A DNA stretch of 64,000 nt from Candidatus Obscuribacterales bacterium (GTDB lineage Bacteria > Cyanobacteriota > Vampirovibrionia > Obscuribacterales > Obscuribacteraceae). The notes under the pieces are model-generated. The model searched no databases and was not told where the DNA came from. It was given only the letters and a program-made list of their open reading frames with translations. The position numbers and the translations under genes were made by a program. Within the stretch, counting starts at the first letter, position 1, and every line of letters starts with the position of its first letter. Positions 25,467-33,590 of the stretch are shown here, in pieces. The stretch spans positions 186,001-250,000 of the forward strand of contig JARLHI010000030.1 in NCBI GenBank assembly GCA_031292355.1. Reading direction: 5' to 3'.

Positions 25467-26510
25467 CTAAATCGACAGACCGTGTTCTGCCAGACACTTT
25501 TTGATTTCAGGAATTTTAGCCTGGGCAGCCACTTCGCCAGCATCCATTGCTTGAATACCCTCTTTTTTGGAGCGTGAGATCAAACCGATTCCAGTTACTT
25601 GTGGCTTGATTGTTACGTTGGCTTTTGCGCAGAGCTTTGAATCATTGTCCCACAAATCCCATGTGAGCATACGTTTGGCCATGCTTCCTGGTTTGCGAAA
25701 AGCATCCAGAGGCTGTTCAGTAAAATCTTCATCCACGTTAACAGCAATGATAATGTCTGCTCCAGTTTTCAACGCTTCATCCACAGGCACGTTTTCGGCG
25801 GTTCCACCATCAACGAATAACTGATTACCAATTTGCACCGGCTTACGCAATCCTGGCACGGCAGAACTGGCTTGCAATGCATAGCCAAGATTGCCTTTGT
25901 CGAGCGCATACACATGTCCATCGACAACATTGAGAACCACAGCTTTAAACGGAATCCTCAGTTCGCTGATGTCATGTTCGCTTGCCGGCACTGAGTTGAG
26001 CAAATACTTTCTGAATTTATTGCCCTTATACAAACCGTCATAGGCTTTTGAGCCAAACAAGCGAGGAATGAACATGATTGGAGCCACTGCGATGCGCAAT
26101 TGAATTGGCACAGTCATAAACGACTTCATCAACGAAGCATCACGAAAACGTCTCTCTAAATCATCAATTGGCATCCCAGCGCTGTATAAGCCGCCCACAA
26201 TTGCACCCATACTCGTGCCCACGATGTAATCAATCGGTATGTGATTTGCTTGGAGGACTTTCAGCACACCGACGTGAGCTGCTCCACGCGTTCCGCCGCC
26301 GCCCAATGCTAGACAAACCGTCGGTCGACCCGAAACAGCAGGTTTTGTTCTTGACTCAGTTACTTCTGTGTCAGTCGTGGTCGTCGTTGTCTTCACAGTT
26401 TTACTGGAAGTCGTTGAGCTGCTTGCAACCGCTAACGCCTGTCCTTGAATGAGCAAGGACATGGACAGTAACGATAGTGAAAGCTTTGCGAAAGGTTTAG
26501 ATATATGCAT
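25467..26510 (-). CDS. Exported patatin-like phospholipase (RssA type)
   Basis: 347 residues with a signal peptide (LSLSLLSMSLLIQGQALA) and a Ser/Thr-rich linker. The patatin fold is complete: oxyanion loop LALGGGGTRGAAHVGV, nucleophile elbow GTSMG (Ser) and catalytic Asp in FVDGGTAENVPV. These serine-aspartate lipases cleave phospholipids or lipid esters; with a signal peptide this one likely acts outside the inner membrane. It converges with cpaB. Confidence 0.9.
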   Translation of the reverse strand: MHISKPFAKLSLSLLSMSLLIQGQALAVASSSTTSSKTVKTTTTTTDTEVTESRTKPAVSGRPTVCLALGGGGTRGAAHVGVLKVLQANHIPIDYIVGTSMGAIVGGLYSAGMPIDDLERRFRDASLMKSFMTVPIQLRIAVAPIMFIPRLFGSKAYDGLYKGNKFRKYLLNSVPASEHDISELRIPFKAVVLNVVDGHVYALDKGNLGYALQASSAVPGLRKPVQIGNQLFVDGGTAENVPVDEALKTGADIIIAVNVDEDFTEQPLDAFRKPGSMAKRMLTWDLWDNDSKLCAKANVTIKPQVTGIGLISRSKKEGIQAMDAGEVAAQAKIPEIKKCLAEHGLSI

Positions 26511-26746
26511 CTGGTGCTCTTTTGAGGGACTAAAACTTGAATGCCTTGCATCGATTCAAAGTGAATCAACACTTACGAACTGTATCATTTACTGTTCGAG
26601 CAATTCCACAACTGTAGGCAAAAATGACGATAACATCTGACTTAGCGAGCGTCCGAACAGGAAAGCTTGCATTCGTGATCGACAAAAATGGTTTTTAAGA
26701 TCTGTACAGTGTCACTGACTATTGGAAGAAGAAGAATAAATTATGC

Positions 26747-26760
26747 CACCATATATGGTG
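26747..26760. repeat. Perfect palindrome CACCATATATGGTG
   Basis: A 14-base palindrome in the upstream region of the LRV gene. Its core CATATATG recurs in another palindrome at 29739-29752, downstream of the paralogous gene. It could be a protein-binding site. Confidence 0.35.
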
Positions 26761-26873
26761 CCTTAACTTTACACAAAACGCACTTGTAATTATTTGTACA
26801 ACTCAAATTCCTTTCGAACTTACAATTAAAGTCTAGAGCCCGGTTTTGATACCCAACGTGGTACATTTTTGAC

Positions 26874-26901
26874 TTGACAGCTTGTCAGAAGACATTAAGA
26901 A
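26874..26901 (+). promoter_or_regulatory. Possible promoter with overlapping dyad
   Basis: TTGACA at 26874-26879 could be a -35 element, with TAAGAA at 26896-26901 as a weak -10 (16-base spacing). The -35 overlaps the inverted repeat TGACA-GCT-TGTCA (26875-26887), a plausible operator. It would drive the LRV gene at 26993. Confidence 0.3.
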
Positions 26902-26992
26902 TTCTGGCGCCCGTCTTGCCGCAAAGCGATGTCATGATAGTGTTAGGCTCAAACATTAGAGTCACCTTAGCTAAGAACAAGAGGGACGCTTG

Positions 26993-28915
26993 ATGGCGGA
27001 TTTTGAAATAAATAGCACCGCCGGCAAGACGCAACAGAAACTAGAGCCAATTGGCACTCAGCTTCTGCGTGAATCTCAAGAAGTTGCCAACAAGGCTGTA
27101 GCCGAAGTCAAAAGCACTCTTTCCAGCTTTGGGCATGAACTGTATGACAATCCTAAAACGACGCTCGCGACACTCGCTGTTGGAGCGGCGGCGCTGTATC
27201 TTACCAAGGGCGAAGGAGTTACTAAGATTGCCCAGGCACTATCCAAGAGCAAAGAACTCGATGCTACAACTTTGGAAGTGCCTTCATTGGAGGTTCTTGG
27301 GAAAATTGGACACAGCGAACACGGTTTGCTGGCCAAAAGTCTGAAAGAACAGGCTGCTGTTAGCGAACGCCTGAAAGCCGACACAGCTGGTGAGGGTCAC
27401 CTGGATTTTGGGGAACAGTCCATTGTTTCTGCGAAACCAGTTAACGCAGGTGTCAGTGCTGACCAAAACGCTAGTTCGCTTGCGGACATCGACCTTACAA
27501 AAAAGGATGGAATAAAATTCAAAGCGACCGATGAAGAAGACCGTAAAGCTCTAGAACGTCTCACCACAGCCCGCGAGCCTGAACTTCGACGGCTAGCCGC
27601 ACGAAATGAAGAATTAACCCCTGAACAGGCCGTCAAACTCTCGCAGGATTCAGATATCAGGGTCGTTCGCGAAGCTTACGAAAATCCCAAAATGCCGCCT
27701 GAGAATTTGGCTGCAGCAAGCAAGCATCCAGACGGTTACGTGCGAGATGCAATTGCTAAAAACGTCAGCACACCACCTGAAACTCTTCGAGAAATGGCTA
27801 ATCAAACGAATGACTACCAAGTACCTAGTGATGTACTAGCTAACCCCTCTACCCCGCCAGATGTTCGCGCCGCTTTACAAAAAAAATTGGACAGAGACGG
27901 AGACTTTCTGCCAAAGGTGACCGGCGATCCAGAAACAGATTCGCTGTGCTCACAAGAAATTAAAGCACCACCGAAAGAAAGAACCGAACTCGGTAGAGTC
28001 TTACCACCTCGTACTGAAGAAGAAATTCGAAAGCTTGCAGACAGCGACAACGTTTACGATCGCCAGGAAGCAGCTTCTCATAGGAATGCGCCTGAAGATG
28101 TACAGCTCAAGCTGGCGACCGATACTGATCCCGACGTCAAAAAATGGCTCGCTGGCAATGATACCGCTAGCTCTAAAGCGCTTGATGTGCTGGCAAAAGA
28201 CAGCGACAAACTTATACGTAAACAAGCCGCACAAAATCCGAATTTATCACCTAACTCAGCGGCTGATTTAGGAGATGACGAAAATATAGATGTACGTCGT
28301 GCAGCCTACGCGAATCGAAATATGCCGCCTGAGAAACTGACCGCAGCAACGTCCGACCAAGACGCCTGGATTAGAGGTGACGTCGTCCGAAATTCAAGTT
28401 CGCCAGCGGAGGCGCTTAGAGCGTCAGCAGCACGAACTGATGCAGACTGGAACGCACGACGAAGAATTCAGTATCACAAAAACACTCCAGAGGATGTAAG
28501 AGCACCTCTTAAAGCTGAAGAAGACCGATTCAACATCGCCAAACGCGAAGATTCGACAACCGAAGATCTGGCTCCACTTGTTACTGCGCCCGAGAGTGAC
28601 ACCAGACAGCTATTGGCGGCGCATAAGAACGCTTCGCCTGATTCGTTGAGAAACCTGGCCGAAGACCCTGAGCGCGAAGTCAGACTGGCCGCCTTGAAAA
28701 ATCCAAATGTGCCGCCAGACGCACTGGTCAAAGCCAGTACTAGTTCTGATTATGTTGAAAGATGGGATGTAGCCTCCCATCCCAGCACACCACCCGAGAC
28801 ACTACGAGCAATGGAAACAGATCCGAACTATACCGTAAGACGATTCCTCGAAAGCAATCCGTCGACACCAGAAGACGTTGCCACAAGACTGCGTCTAGAA
28901 CGCTTCGGGCAATAA
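26993..28915 (+). CDS. Large LRV-repeat protein
   Basis: 640 residues from ATG 26993 (GAGGGA upstream). Residues about 1-100 form an N-terminal region with a hydrophobic segment (TTLATLAVGAAALYLTKGEG) that is nearly identical in the next gene. From about residue 180 on, some 15 LRV units of about 24 residues follow, with N-x-x-x-P-P-x-x-L and VR patterns (VREAYENPKMPPENLAAAS; VRLAALKNPNVPPDALVKA). These make a curved alpha solenoid used for protein binding. The classical iron-sulphur domain is absent. The hydrophobic N-terminal segment may associate with a membrane. Partner unknown. Confidence 0.82.
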   Translation: MADFEINSTAGKTQQKLEPIGTQLLRESQEVANKAVAEVKSTLSSFGHELYDNPKTTLATLAVGAAALYLTKGEGVTKIAQALSKSKELDATTLEVPSLEVLGKIGHSEHGLLAKSLKEQAAVSERLKADTAGEGHLDFGEQSIVSAKPVNAGVSADQNASSLADIDLTKKDGIKFKATDEEDRKALERLTTAREPELRRLAARNEELTPEQAVKLSQDSDIRVVREAYENPKMPPENLAAASKHPDGYVRDAIAKNVSTPPETLREMANQTNDYQVPSDVLANPSTPPDVRAALQKKLDRDGDFLPKVTGDPETDSLCSQEIKAPPKERTELGRVLPPRTEEEIRKLADSDNVYDRQEAASHRNAPEDVQLKLATDTDPDVKKWLAGNDTASSKALDVLAKDSDKLIRKQAAQNPNLSPNSAADLGDDENIDVRRAAYANRNMPPEKLTAATSDQDAWIRGDVVRNSSSPAEALRASAARTDADWNARRRIQYHKNTPEDVRAPLKAEEDRFNIAKREDSTTEDLAPLVTAPESDTRQLLAAHKNASPDSLRNLAEDPEREVRLAALKNPNVPPDALVKASTSSDYVERWDVASHPSTPPETLRAMETDPNYTVRRFLESNPSTPEDVATRLRLERFGQ

Positions 28916-29013
28916 CATCGGCATCCAAGGAACTGTGTGCCTGCCCGATTATGTCAAGAGAATGTCAGTCGCAGTCACTAAAATACTAGCATCACGAGTT
29001 GGAGAACTTAAGA

Positions 29014-29691
29014 ATGTCGGCTTTTGGCACAGATAAAACAATAAGCAAGCCCGAGGTTTCAGCTGAACCAACCAACTACCATTTGTTGCATGAGTTTCAA
29101 GAAGGTGCAAAACATACAGGCACCGCCATCAAAAAATCTTTTGCGAACATAGAAAACGAAATTTCTGATCACCCCAAAACTGCTCTCGCAACACTCGCTG
29201 TAGGAGCTGCAGCGCTATACCTTACGAAAGGCGAGGCCTTAGGCAAGATAACCCAAGCACTCTCAAAAGGCGAAGCGATTGATGGAAAAGCGCTTGAACT
29301 CCCCTCAATGTTTCAAAAAAGTGGAGAGGAAGGCAGTCGAAAACTGTTCACTGAGAGTCTAAAACCCAGTGCTCTTAGGGAACACACAGATTTTCCCGGT
29401 GCGTCTCTGGAGCGCTCAATAGCAGCTGAACCATTGAAAATTGATGTCGGTCGCTTCTTGAATGGCTTAACAACAGATGCACCATTGAAAATCGATGTTA
29501 GCAAATTTCTGAATGGCTTGACAGAGGATCCACCATTGAAAGTCGATGTCGGCAAATTTCTGAATGGCTTGACAGAAGATCCACCAATGAAAGTCGATGT
29601 CGGTAAATTCCTGCATGGCTTAACAGAGGATTCACCAATGAAAGTCGATGTCGACAACTTCTTGCATCGCTTAACTGCGGATGCACCATAA
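29014..29691 (+). CDS. Paralog of the LRV protein N-terminus with 17-residue tandem repeats
   Basis: 225 residues from ATG 29014 (GGAG 9 bases upstream). Residues about 45-85 match the upstream protein's N-terminal region (LATLAVGAAALYLTKGEA, then KITQALSK). Instead of LRV units the C-terminus has five copies of a 17-residue unit (PLKIDVGRFLNGLTTDA type) plus a partial sixth, encoded by exact 51-base periods starting at 29431, 29482, 29533, 29584 and 29635. The pair arose by duplication of the first domain. Function unknown. Confidence 0.75.
   Translation: MSAFGTDKTISKPEVSAEPTNYHLLHEFQEGAKHTGTAIKKSFANIENEISDHPKTALATLAVGAAALYLTKGEALGKITQALSKGEAIDGKALELPSMFQKSGEEGSRKLFTESLKPSALREHTDFPGASLERSIAAEPLKIDVGRFLNGLTTDAPLKIDVSKFLNGLTEDPPLKVDVGKFLNGLTEDPPMKVDVGKFLHGLTEDSPMKVDVDNFLHRLTADAP
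29431..29688 (+). repeat. Five 51-bp tandem repeats, in frame
   Basis: Unit starts are 51 bases apart and the reading frame is kept, with 17 residues each (consensus P-(L/M)-K-(I/V)-D-V-G-K-F-L-N-G-L-T-E-D-P). Copies 2-4 are the most alike and copy 5 the most diverged, so copy number may vary between strains. Confidence 0.85.
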
Positions 29692-30112
29692 GATGCAATG
29701 GTACGACCACTTTGGTGATCAATAATTTCTCCCGAACAGAGCATATATGCTCAACAAAAAAAACAGGAACGTAATTAAACTTCCCAACTAGTCAAGACGC
29801 GTTCTCTGAGCATACAAGTCGCGGATCGACAGACATCGGCTTTGCAGTGGAATACACACCAGGACAAACGAATGAAGCTCGCTTCCGACGACAGTCGTAC
29901 TGTGAAACTGGCATTAGCATCTGGTCATGACGCTCCATCAACGACGCTGAATATTCGCGCTAGTGATGCCGATCACGGAATACCCGCCCGCGTCGCCAAT
30001 CTTACATCCAGATTATTTGGTGCAAAAGGCGATCATAGAAAGTACTAGGCCACCTCTTGAAACATTGAGAACAATAGCTACGGACAACTAGGCAAATTCA
30101 GCAGAGTAGAAC
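29692..30112. other. Gene-poor spacer with a palindrome and one doubtful small frame
   Basis: About 420 bases. It includes the perfect palindrome GAGCATATATGCTC (29739-29752) followed by AACAAAAAAAAC, and a small frame at 29872 listed separately. Confidence 0.4.
29872..30048 (+). CDS. Doubtful small protein
   Basis: 58 residues from ATG 29872, with AGGA 7 bases upstream. Polar, with no domain, helix or repeat recognised (ends VANLTSRLFGAKGDHRKY). It could be a remnant of a longer gene or chance. Listed because of the ribosome site only. Confidence 0.3.
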   Translation: MKLASDDSRTVKLALASGHDAPSTTLNIRASDADHGIPARVANLTSRLFGAKGDHRKY

Positions 30113-31237
30113 CTAATCTTGTTTAGTTACATGCGGTCGACAGGCAAAAATTGCTCGATCTAACTTTTCTGATGGTCCCTTTTGTCTTGCCTTAAGCTGC
30201 ATCAAAGCTGGATAAAGCATGGGAGTACCAAAGCTTTCGACCGCTTCCAGATATTCTTCTTTCACATCTTGCATTGCCAGCTCATTTAAAAGAGGGGCAA
30301 TCGCTCGTTCATCATGTCTTTCAGCCAGTCCACAGATTGCCTCAAATCGCACATCTGCATTGATGTCATTGAGCCTATCTGCAAGCGCATTTCGCAGGGC
30401 TTTATTGTTGCGCCTGGACTGAGCGCCCAGGCTAAAGGTAGCCCAATCACGCACCTCACTATCAATATCACGCGACAGAAAAATCAAAGCTTGGACCGCT
30501 GCTGGCGAGCCCTCGTACATGATGGCGTGAACCACGGCCAGTCGCACATCAGCTTGAGGGTGCGCTTTGAGCGCTGCAATTTCTGCGACACAGCCTTGCG
30601 CCCCAAGATGACCGAAGCCATACAAAAGCGATAGAAGAACATCTTCGTCTTCTTCTTTAGTTAGTACGGTAAGCAGTAATTTTGTTGCTTCTTCCTGAAA
30701 AGCGTGCTCCGGCACTCCCAATTGCGAGAGAATGCACACACCAATTTGCCTTTGCCTGGCATGTTTAGCTTCACACAAAAATGCTGCCAGTTCGAAAACT
30801 TCTTGCGTTGCTCGATAGCGTAAAGTCCACAGTGCGTTAACTGAATAGTCATCAAAGCTGGTCAAGGCCAGGTCAACGAGCTCGAGCGAGGGTCGGTTAT
30901 CGGCCAGGCGCGCGGCCTTCCACTGACTTTGAGCAGTTTCTAGACTGCGTGCTTCAGGGTAACCAAAAAAGGCAGCGGACAATTGCATCTGCCACTCATT
31001 TGTAGCAACTGCTTTGTGAGCCCAGGAACTTGTCAGTCGCTGTTGAAAGTCGCGAAGAGGTTCATTAGGCAAACGTTTCGGTATTCGCGCTGATCTAGCG
31101 GCGTTCATCCAAGAAATATACCCAATTATGAGACCGCTACCGTTAAAAACTGTCAACCTGGCTTGCAAAGGTCGCACCAAGCTCGGTTGGCGAATTTCTT
31201 CGATTGTAAACAGATTTAGAAAAGCCATCGTTATCAT
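30113..31237 (-). CDS. HEAT-repeat protein
   Basis: About 374 residues from ATG 31237. The open frame extends to 31381, but that part lies over the trp leader peptide on the other strand, so a later start (31237 or 31228) is preferred. From about residue 170 it contains HEAT/PBS-lyase-like units of 30-35 residues (AEIAALKAHPQADVRLAVVHA, IDSEVRDWATFSLGAQ, INADVRFEAICGLAE), which form a helical solenoid for protein binding. The N-terminal 150 residues are not recognised. Role unknown. Confidence 0.8.
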   Translation of the reverse strand: MITMAFLNLFTIEEIRQPSLVRPLQARLTVFNGSGLIIGYISWMNAARSARIPKRLPNEPLRDFQQRLTSSWAHKAVATNEWQMQLSAAFFGYPEARSLETAQSQWKAARLADNRPSLELVDLALTSFDDYSVNALWTLRYRATQEVFELAAFLCEAKHARQRQIGVCILSQLGVPEHAFQEEATKLLLTVLTKEEDEDVLLSLLYGFGHLGAQGCVAEIAALKAHPQADVRLAVVHAIMYEGSPAAVQALIFLSRDIDSEVRDWATFSLGAQSRRNNKALRNALADRLNDINADVRFEAICGLAERHDERAIAPLLNELAMQDVKEEYLEAVESFGTPMLYPALMQLKARQKGPSEKLDRAIFACRPHVTKQD

Positions 31238-31290
31238 CTTGCCAAAGTTTAAAGCCGTGTTACCATTGCACACTAATCGAGCCCTAGCTG

Positions 31291-31306
31291 AGTGCAAAAA
31301 TGCACT
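31291..31306. repeat. Small hairpin AGTGCA-AAAA-TGCACT upstream of the trp leader
   Basis: Six-base perfect arms at 31291-31296 and 31301-31306, ending 13 bases before the leader-peptide ATG. A TTGCAC at 31266-31271 also pairs with GTGCAA 31292-31297. It could be an operator or a leader hairpin affecting translation of the leader peptide. Confidence 0.35.
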
Positions 31307-31319
31307 TTTGAAGTAACCC

Positions 31320-31412
31320 ATGACAGCCCAACATTCAAACTCTGCAAATAGCTGGTGGCACTGGTATGACGTACCAGGCAAGCAGCTGCCGGGTTGGTGT
31401 AAGTCTCTTTAA
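31320..31412 (+). CDS. trpL: trp operon leader peptide (attenuation peptide)
   Basis: A 30-codon frame from ATG 31320 to TAA 31410-31412, too short for usual gene calling. It encodes four Trp codons: 12 (31353), 13 (31356), 15 (31362) and 26 (31395), with the motif NSWWHWYDVPG. Trp is rare, so three within four codons is far beyond chance, and the position about 100 bases before trpE, followed by alternative RNA stems, is that of a trp leader. An in-frame TAA two codons upstream closes the frame. Ribosomes stalled on these codons when charged tRNA-Trp is scarce would free the antiterminator. The Shine-Dalgarno is weak (TTGAAG). Confidence 0.85.
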   Translation: MTAQHSNSANSWWHWYDVPGKQLPGWCKSL

Positions 31413-31478
31413 TAGGTCACGCATCGATTCCGAATTTCCGCCGCAGGCTTGCTTAACGAAGCGCCTGCGGCTTTTTTT
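31361..31478 (+). promoter_or_regulatory. trp attenuator: competing antiterminator and terminator stems
   Basis: Hairpin 1 is CTGGTA/TACCAG (31361-31366 with 31372-31377), which includes Trp codon 15. Segment 2 (31378-31392) can pair with segment 3 (31441-31452): GCAAGC with GCTTGC, then CTGC with GCAG, then GG with CC, with 2-base and 1-base bulges. That pairing uses the left arm of the terminator (31440-31448), so the antiterminator and terminator exclude each other. A ribosome reaching the stop codon at 31410 would cover segment 2 and let the terminator form; stalling at codons 12-15 leaves segment 2 free. Confidence 0.8.
31440..31478 (+). terminator. trp attenuator terminator
   Basis: Perfect 9-bp stem GCCGCAGGC (31440-31448) / GCCTGCGGC (31463-31471), GC-rich, followed by seven T at 31472-31478: a strong intrinsic terminator. 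It lies 30 bases before trpE and must be read through for the operon to be expressed. Confidence 0.9.
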
Positions 31479-31508
31479 ATTCTCCAAAATTTCTAAGAGG
31501 ACGTGTCA

Positions 31509-32993
31509 ATGACACAGATTGCACAAAAAAATGAATCTGGCGGTATCGAAAGAGATACAGCCGCTGGACAGAAACTGCAACCACATATAGTGACAATGGT
31601 GTCAGACGTCGAAACGCCAGTTTCGGCATATAGCAAGCTATCGAGAACCAATGCCACTGCCTTTTTATTTGAAAGTAGCGAGTCTGATTTGCGTCTGTCG
31701 AGATTTTCATTTATTGGCGTGGATCCAATCAAAACAATTGAAATAAAAAATAGCGAAGCAACAATCAAAGAGGTTGCATCTGGTCATTGCGAAACAATCC
31801 AAACAGATCATCCGTTGAAATTGTTGGAACAATTGCTGGAAGCTGAAAAACGCCGCTATGTGCAGGTTAACGAACTTGCTTTCTTGCCATTTGCAGGCGG
31901 TCTGGTCGGCTATCTGGGTTATGGACTAACCAAATATCTAGAAAATATTCCGCAGCAAAATAATATCGCCTGCGACGTTCCCGACGCTTTCTATGGACTT
32001 TACGACGCCTTCGTCGCTTTCGACCATGCTCGCAGGCGTATTTATATCGTCAGTTACAGAAGTGAGGCCCATGCTCGTACTTTGCAATCGCAACTACTGC
32101 AGACTGTGGAGATGACCTCAATTCTCGAGCCAGAATCACGCGTCAGCGAAAGTGAGGTATATGATGGCGTTGAAGCATCATTTACGAAGGAAGATTTTCT
32201 CAAAACAGTTACACAGTGCAAGGAATACATTGCCGAAGGTCAAGTCTTTCAGATTGTGCTTGCACAACGCTTCTCCACTGTCTCGACCAAAGAAGCGTTG
32301 ACGGTCTATCGCGCCATGCAGGCAATCAATCCATCGTCGTACGCTTATCTTTTAAAATGCGATCAGTTCTCCTATATAGGCTCATCGCCTGAGACTTTTG
32401 TCAGCTGCCAGAATGGCACTGTAGTTTTAAGAGCGCTTGCTGGAACTCGCAAAAGAGGAGAAACAGACGAACAAGATGTCGCTCTTGGAATTGAATTGCG
32501 CTCAAACGAAAAGGAACTGGCAGAGCACCACATGCTGGTTGATCTAGCACGCAACGATCTCGGTCGCATCTGCAGACCCGGCACAATCAGTGTCGGTGAG
32601 ATTGCTACTCTTGTGCGTTTTTCTCATGTGATGCATTTATCGACTGACGTAACTGGCACTCTCAATCAAGACAAAAGTTGCTTCGACGTGATCGCCAGCT
32701 GTTTTCCCTGCGGAACCGTATCTGGTGCGCCAAAAATCAGAGCCATGCAATTGCTTTCTAAACTGGAGCCAGAGCGACGGGGCATCTATTCGGGAGCAGT
32801 TGGTTATTTTGACTTCCGCGGTAACACCGACGGCGCCATCGCCATTCGCTCGGCACTCTTGCAAAACGGCCACGCTTTCGTCAACGCTGGCGCTGGCGTA
32901 GTTTTCGACTCGGATGAATTGAGCGAATATGAAGAAACCAGAAACAAAGCGCGCTCAGTTCTTAAAGCCATCAAAATCGCGGAGGCTCTATAA
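31509..32993 (+). CDS. trpE: Anthranilate synthase component I
   Basis: 494 residues from ATG 31509, with AGAGG 8 bases upstream (GTG 31503 is too close to it). Converts chorismate and glutamine-derived ammonia to anthranilate, the first step of Trp synthesis. The feedback site motif FLFESSESD (LLES type) is near residue 50, so Trp inhibition is likely. The chorismate-binding domain has FQIVLAQRFS, the DLARNDLGR segment and PCGTVSGAPKIRAM. It is first in the operon, with the glutaminase subunit gene next, 3 bases away. Confidence 0.96.
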   Translation: MTQIAQKNESGGIERDTAAGQKLQPHIVTMVSDVETPVSAYSKLSRTNATAFLFESSESDLRLSRFSFIGVDPIKTIEIKNSEATIKEVASGHCETIQTDHPLKLLEQLLEAEKRRYVQVNELAFLPFAGGLVGYLGYGLTKYLENIPQQNNIACDVPDAFYGLYDAFVAFDHARRRIYIVSYRSEAHARTLQSQLLQTVEMTSILEPESRVSESEVYDGVEASFTKEDFLKTVTQCKEYIAEGQVFQIVLAQRFSTVSTKEALTVYRAMQAINPSSYAYLLKCDQFSYIGSSPETFVSCQNGTVVLRALAGTRKRGETDEQDVALGIELRSNEKELAEHHMLVDLARNDLGRICRPGTISVGEIATLVRFSHVMHLSTDVTGTLNQDKSCFDVIASCFPCGTVSGAPKIRAMQLLSKLEPERRGIYSGAVGYFDFRGNTDGAIAIRSALLQNGHAFVNAGAGVVFDSDELSEYEETRNKARSVLKAIKIAEAL

Positions 32994-32996
32994 ATC

Positions 32997-33590
32997 ATGT
33001 CAATACTATTGATAGACAACTACGACTCATTCACTTTCAATCTGTATCAACTCGTCGCTTCGTTAACCTCTGAAGAAGTGATCGTCAAAAGAAATGACGC
33101 AATTACCCTTGCTGAAATAATCGCTCTTAAACCAAGCAAAATAATCCTTTCACCTGGTCCTGGCTCAGCCGAAAATGACGCCGATTTCGGCGTCTGCAAA
33201 GACATTATCGCCAATCAGCAGAAACTGCGTTGTCCAGTTCTTGGTGTATGCCTGGGACATCAAGGCATTGCCTTTCACCTAGGTGGAAAAATAGCGCGCG
33301 CACCACAAATCGTCCATGGGAAATCATCACAAATAGAAATCACTGCACCTTCAAAACTTCTCGATGGCCTACCGCAAACATTTGAAGCTATGCGCTATCA
33401 CTCACTTGTAGCGCTCGACGAAGGTTTGCCAAAAGAACTAGTTGTCATCGCTAGGGATACTCAAAGTCATTTGATCATGGCTTTCCATCATGTTGACCAA
33501 CCATTTTACGGAGTTCAGTTTCATCCAGAATCAATCGGCACTCCTCGTGGTGCTCAAATAATGCGGAACTTCCTTGAAAAATGCAATTAA
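32997..33590 (+). CDS. trpG: Anthranilate synthase component II (glutamine amidotransferase)
   Basis: 197 residues. Class I glutamine amidotransferase that supplies ammonia to TrpE. The N-terminal LLIDNYDSFTFNL is typical of TrpG/PabA; the triad Cys is in GVCLGHQGIAFHLGG, and His and Glu are in FHPESIGTP. TrpG proteins of this type may also serve aminodeoxychorismate synthase; no separate pabA is in the window. It overlaps trpD by 10 bases. Confidence 0.96.
   Translation: MSILLIDNYDSFTFNLYQLVASLTSEEVIVKRNDAITLAEIIALKPSKIILSPGPGSAENDADFGVCKDIIANQQKLRCPVLGVCLGHQGIAFHLGGKIARAPQIVHGKSSQIEITAPSKLLDGLPQTFEAMRYHSLVALDEGLPKELVVIARDTQSHLIMAFHHVDQPFYGVQFHPESIGTPRGAQIMRNFLEKCN

Larger units (their letters stand above)
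26511..26992. other. Gene-free AT-rich upstream region with dyads
   Basis: About 480 bases between the divergent patatin and LRV-protein genes. It holds a perfect 14-base palindrome at 26747 and a TTGACA-centred dyad at 26875, listed separately. No convincing coding frame. Confidence 0.5.

Noticed and set aside
31238..31381. N-terminal extension of the HEAT-repeat protein
   Set aside because: It overlaps the trp leader peptide and regulatory region on the other strand and has no start signal; the later ATG is preferred.
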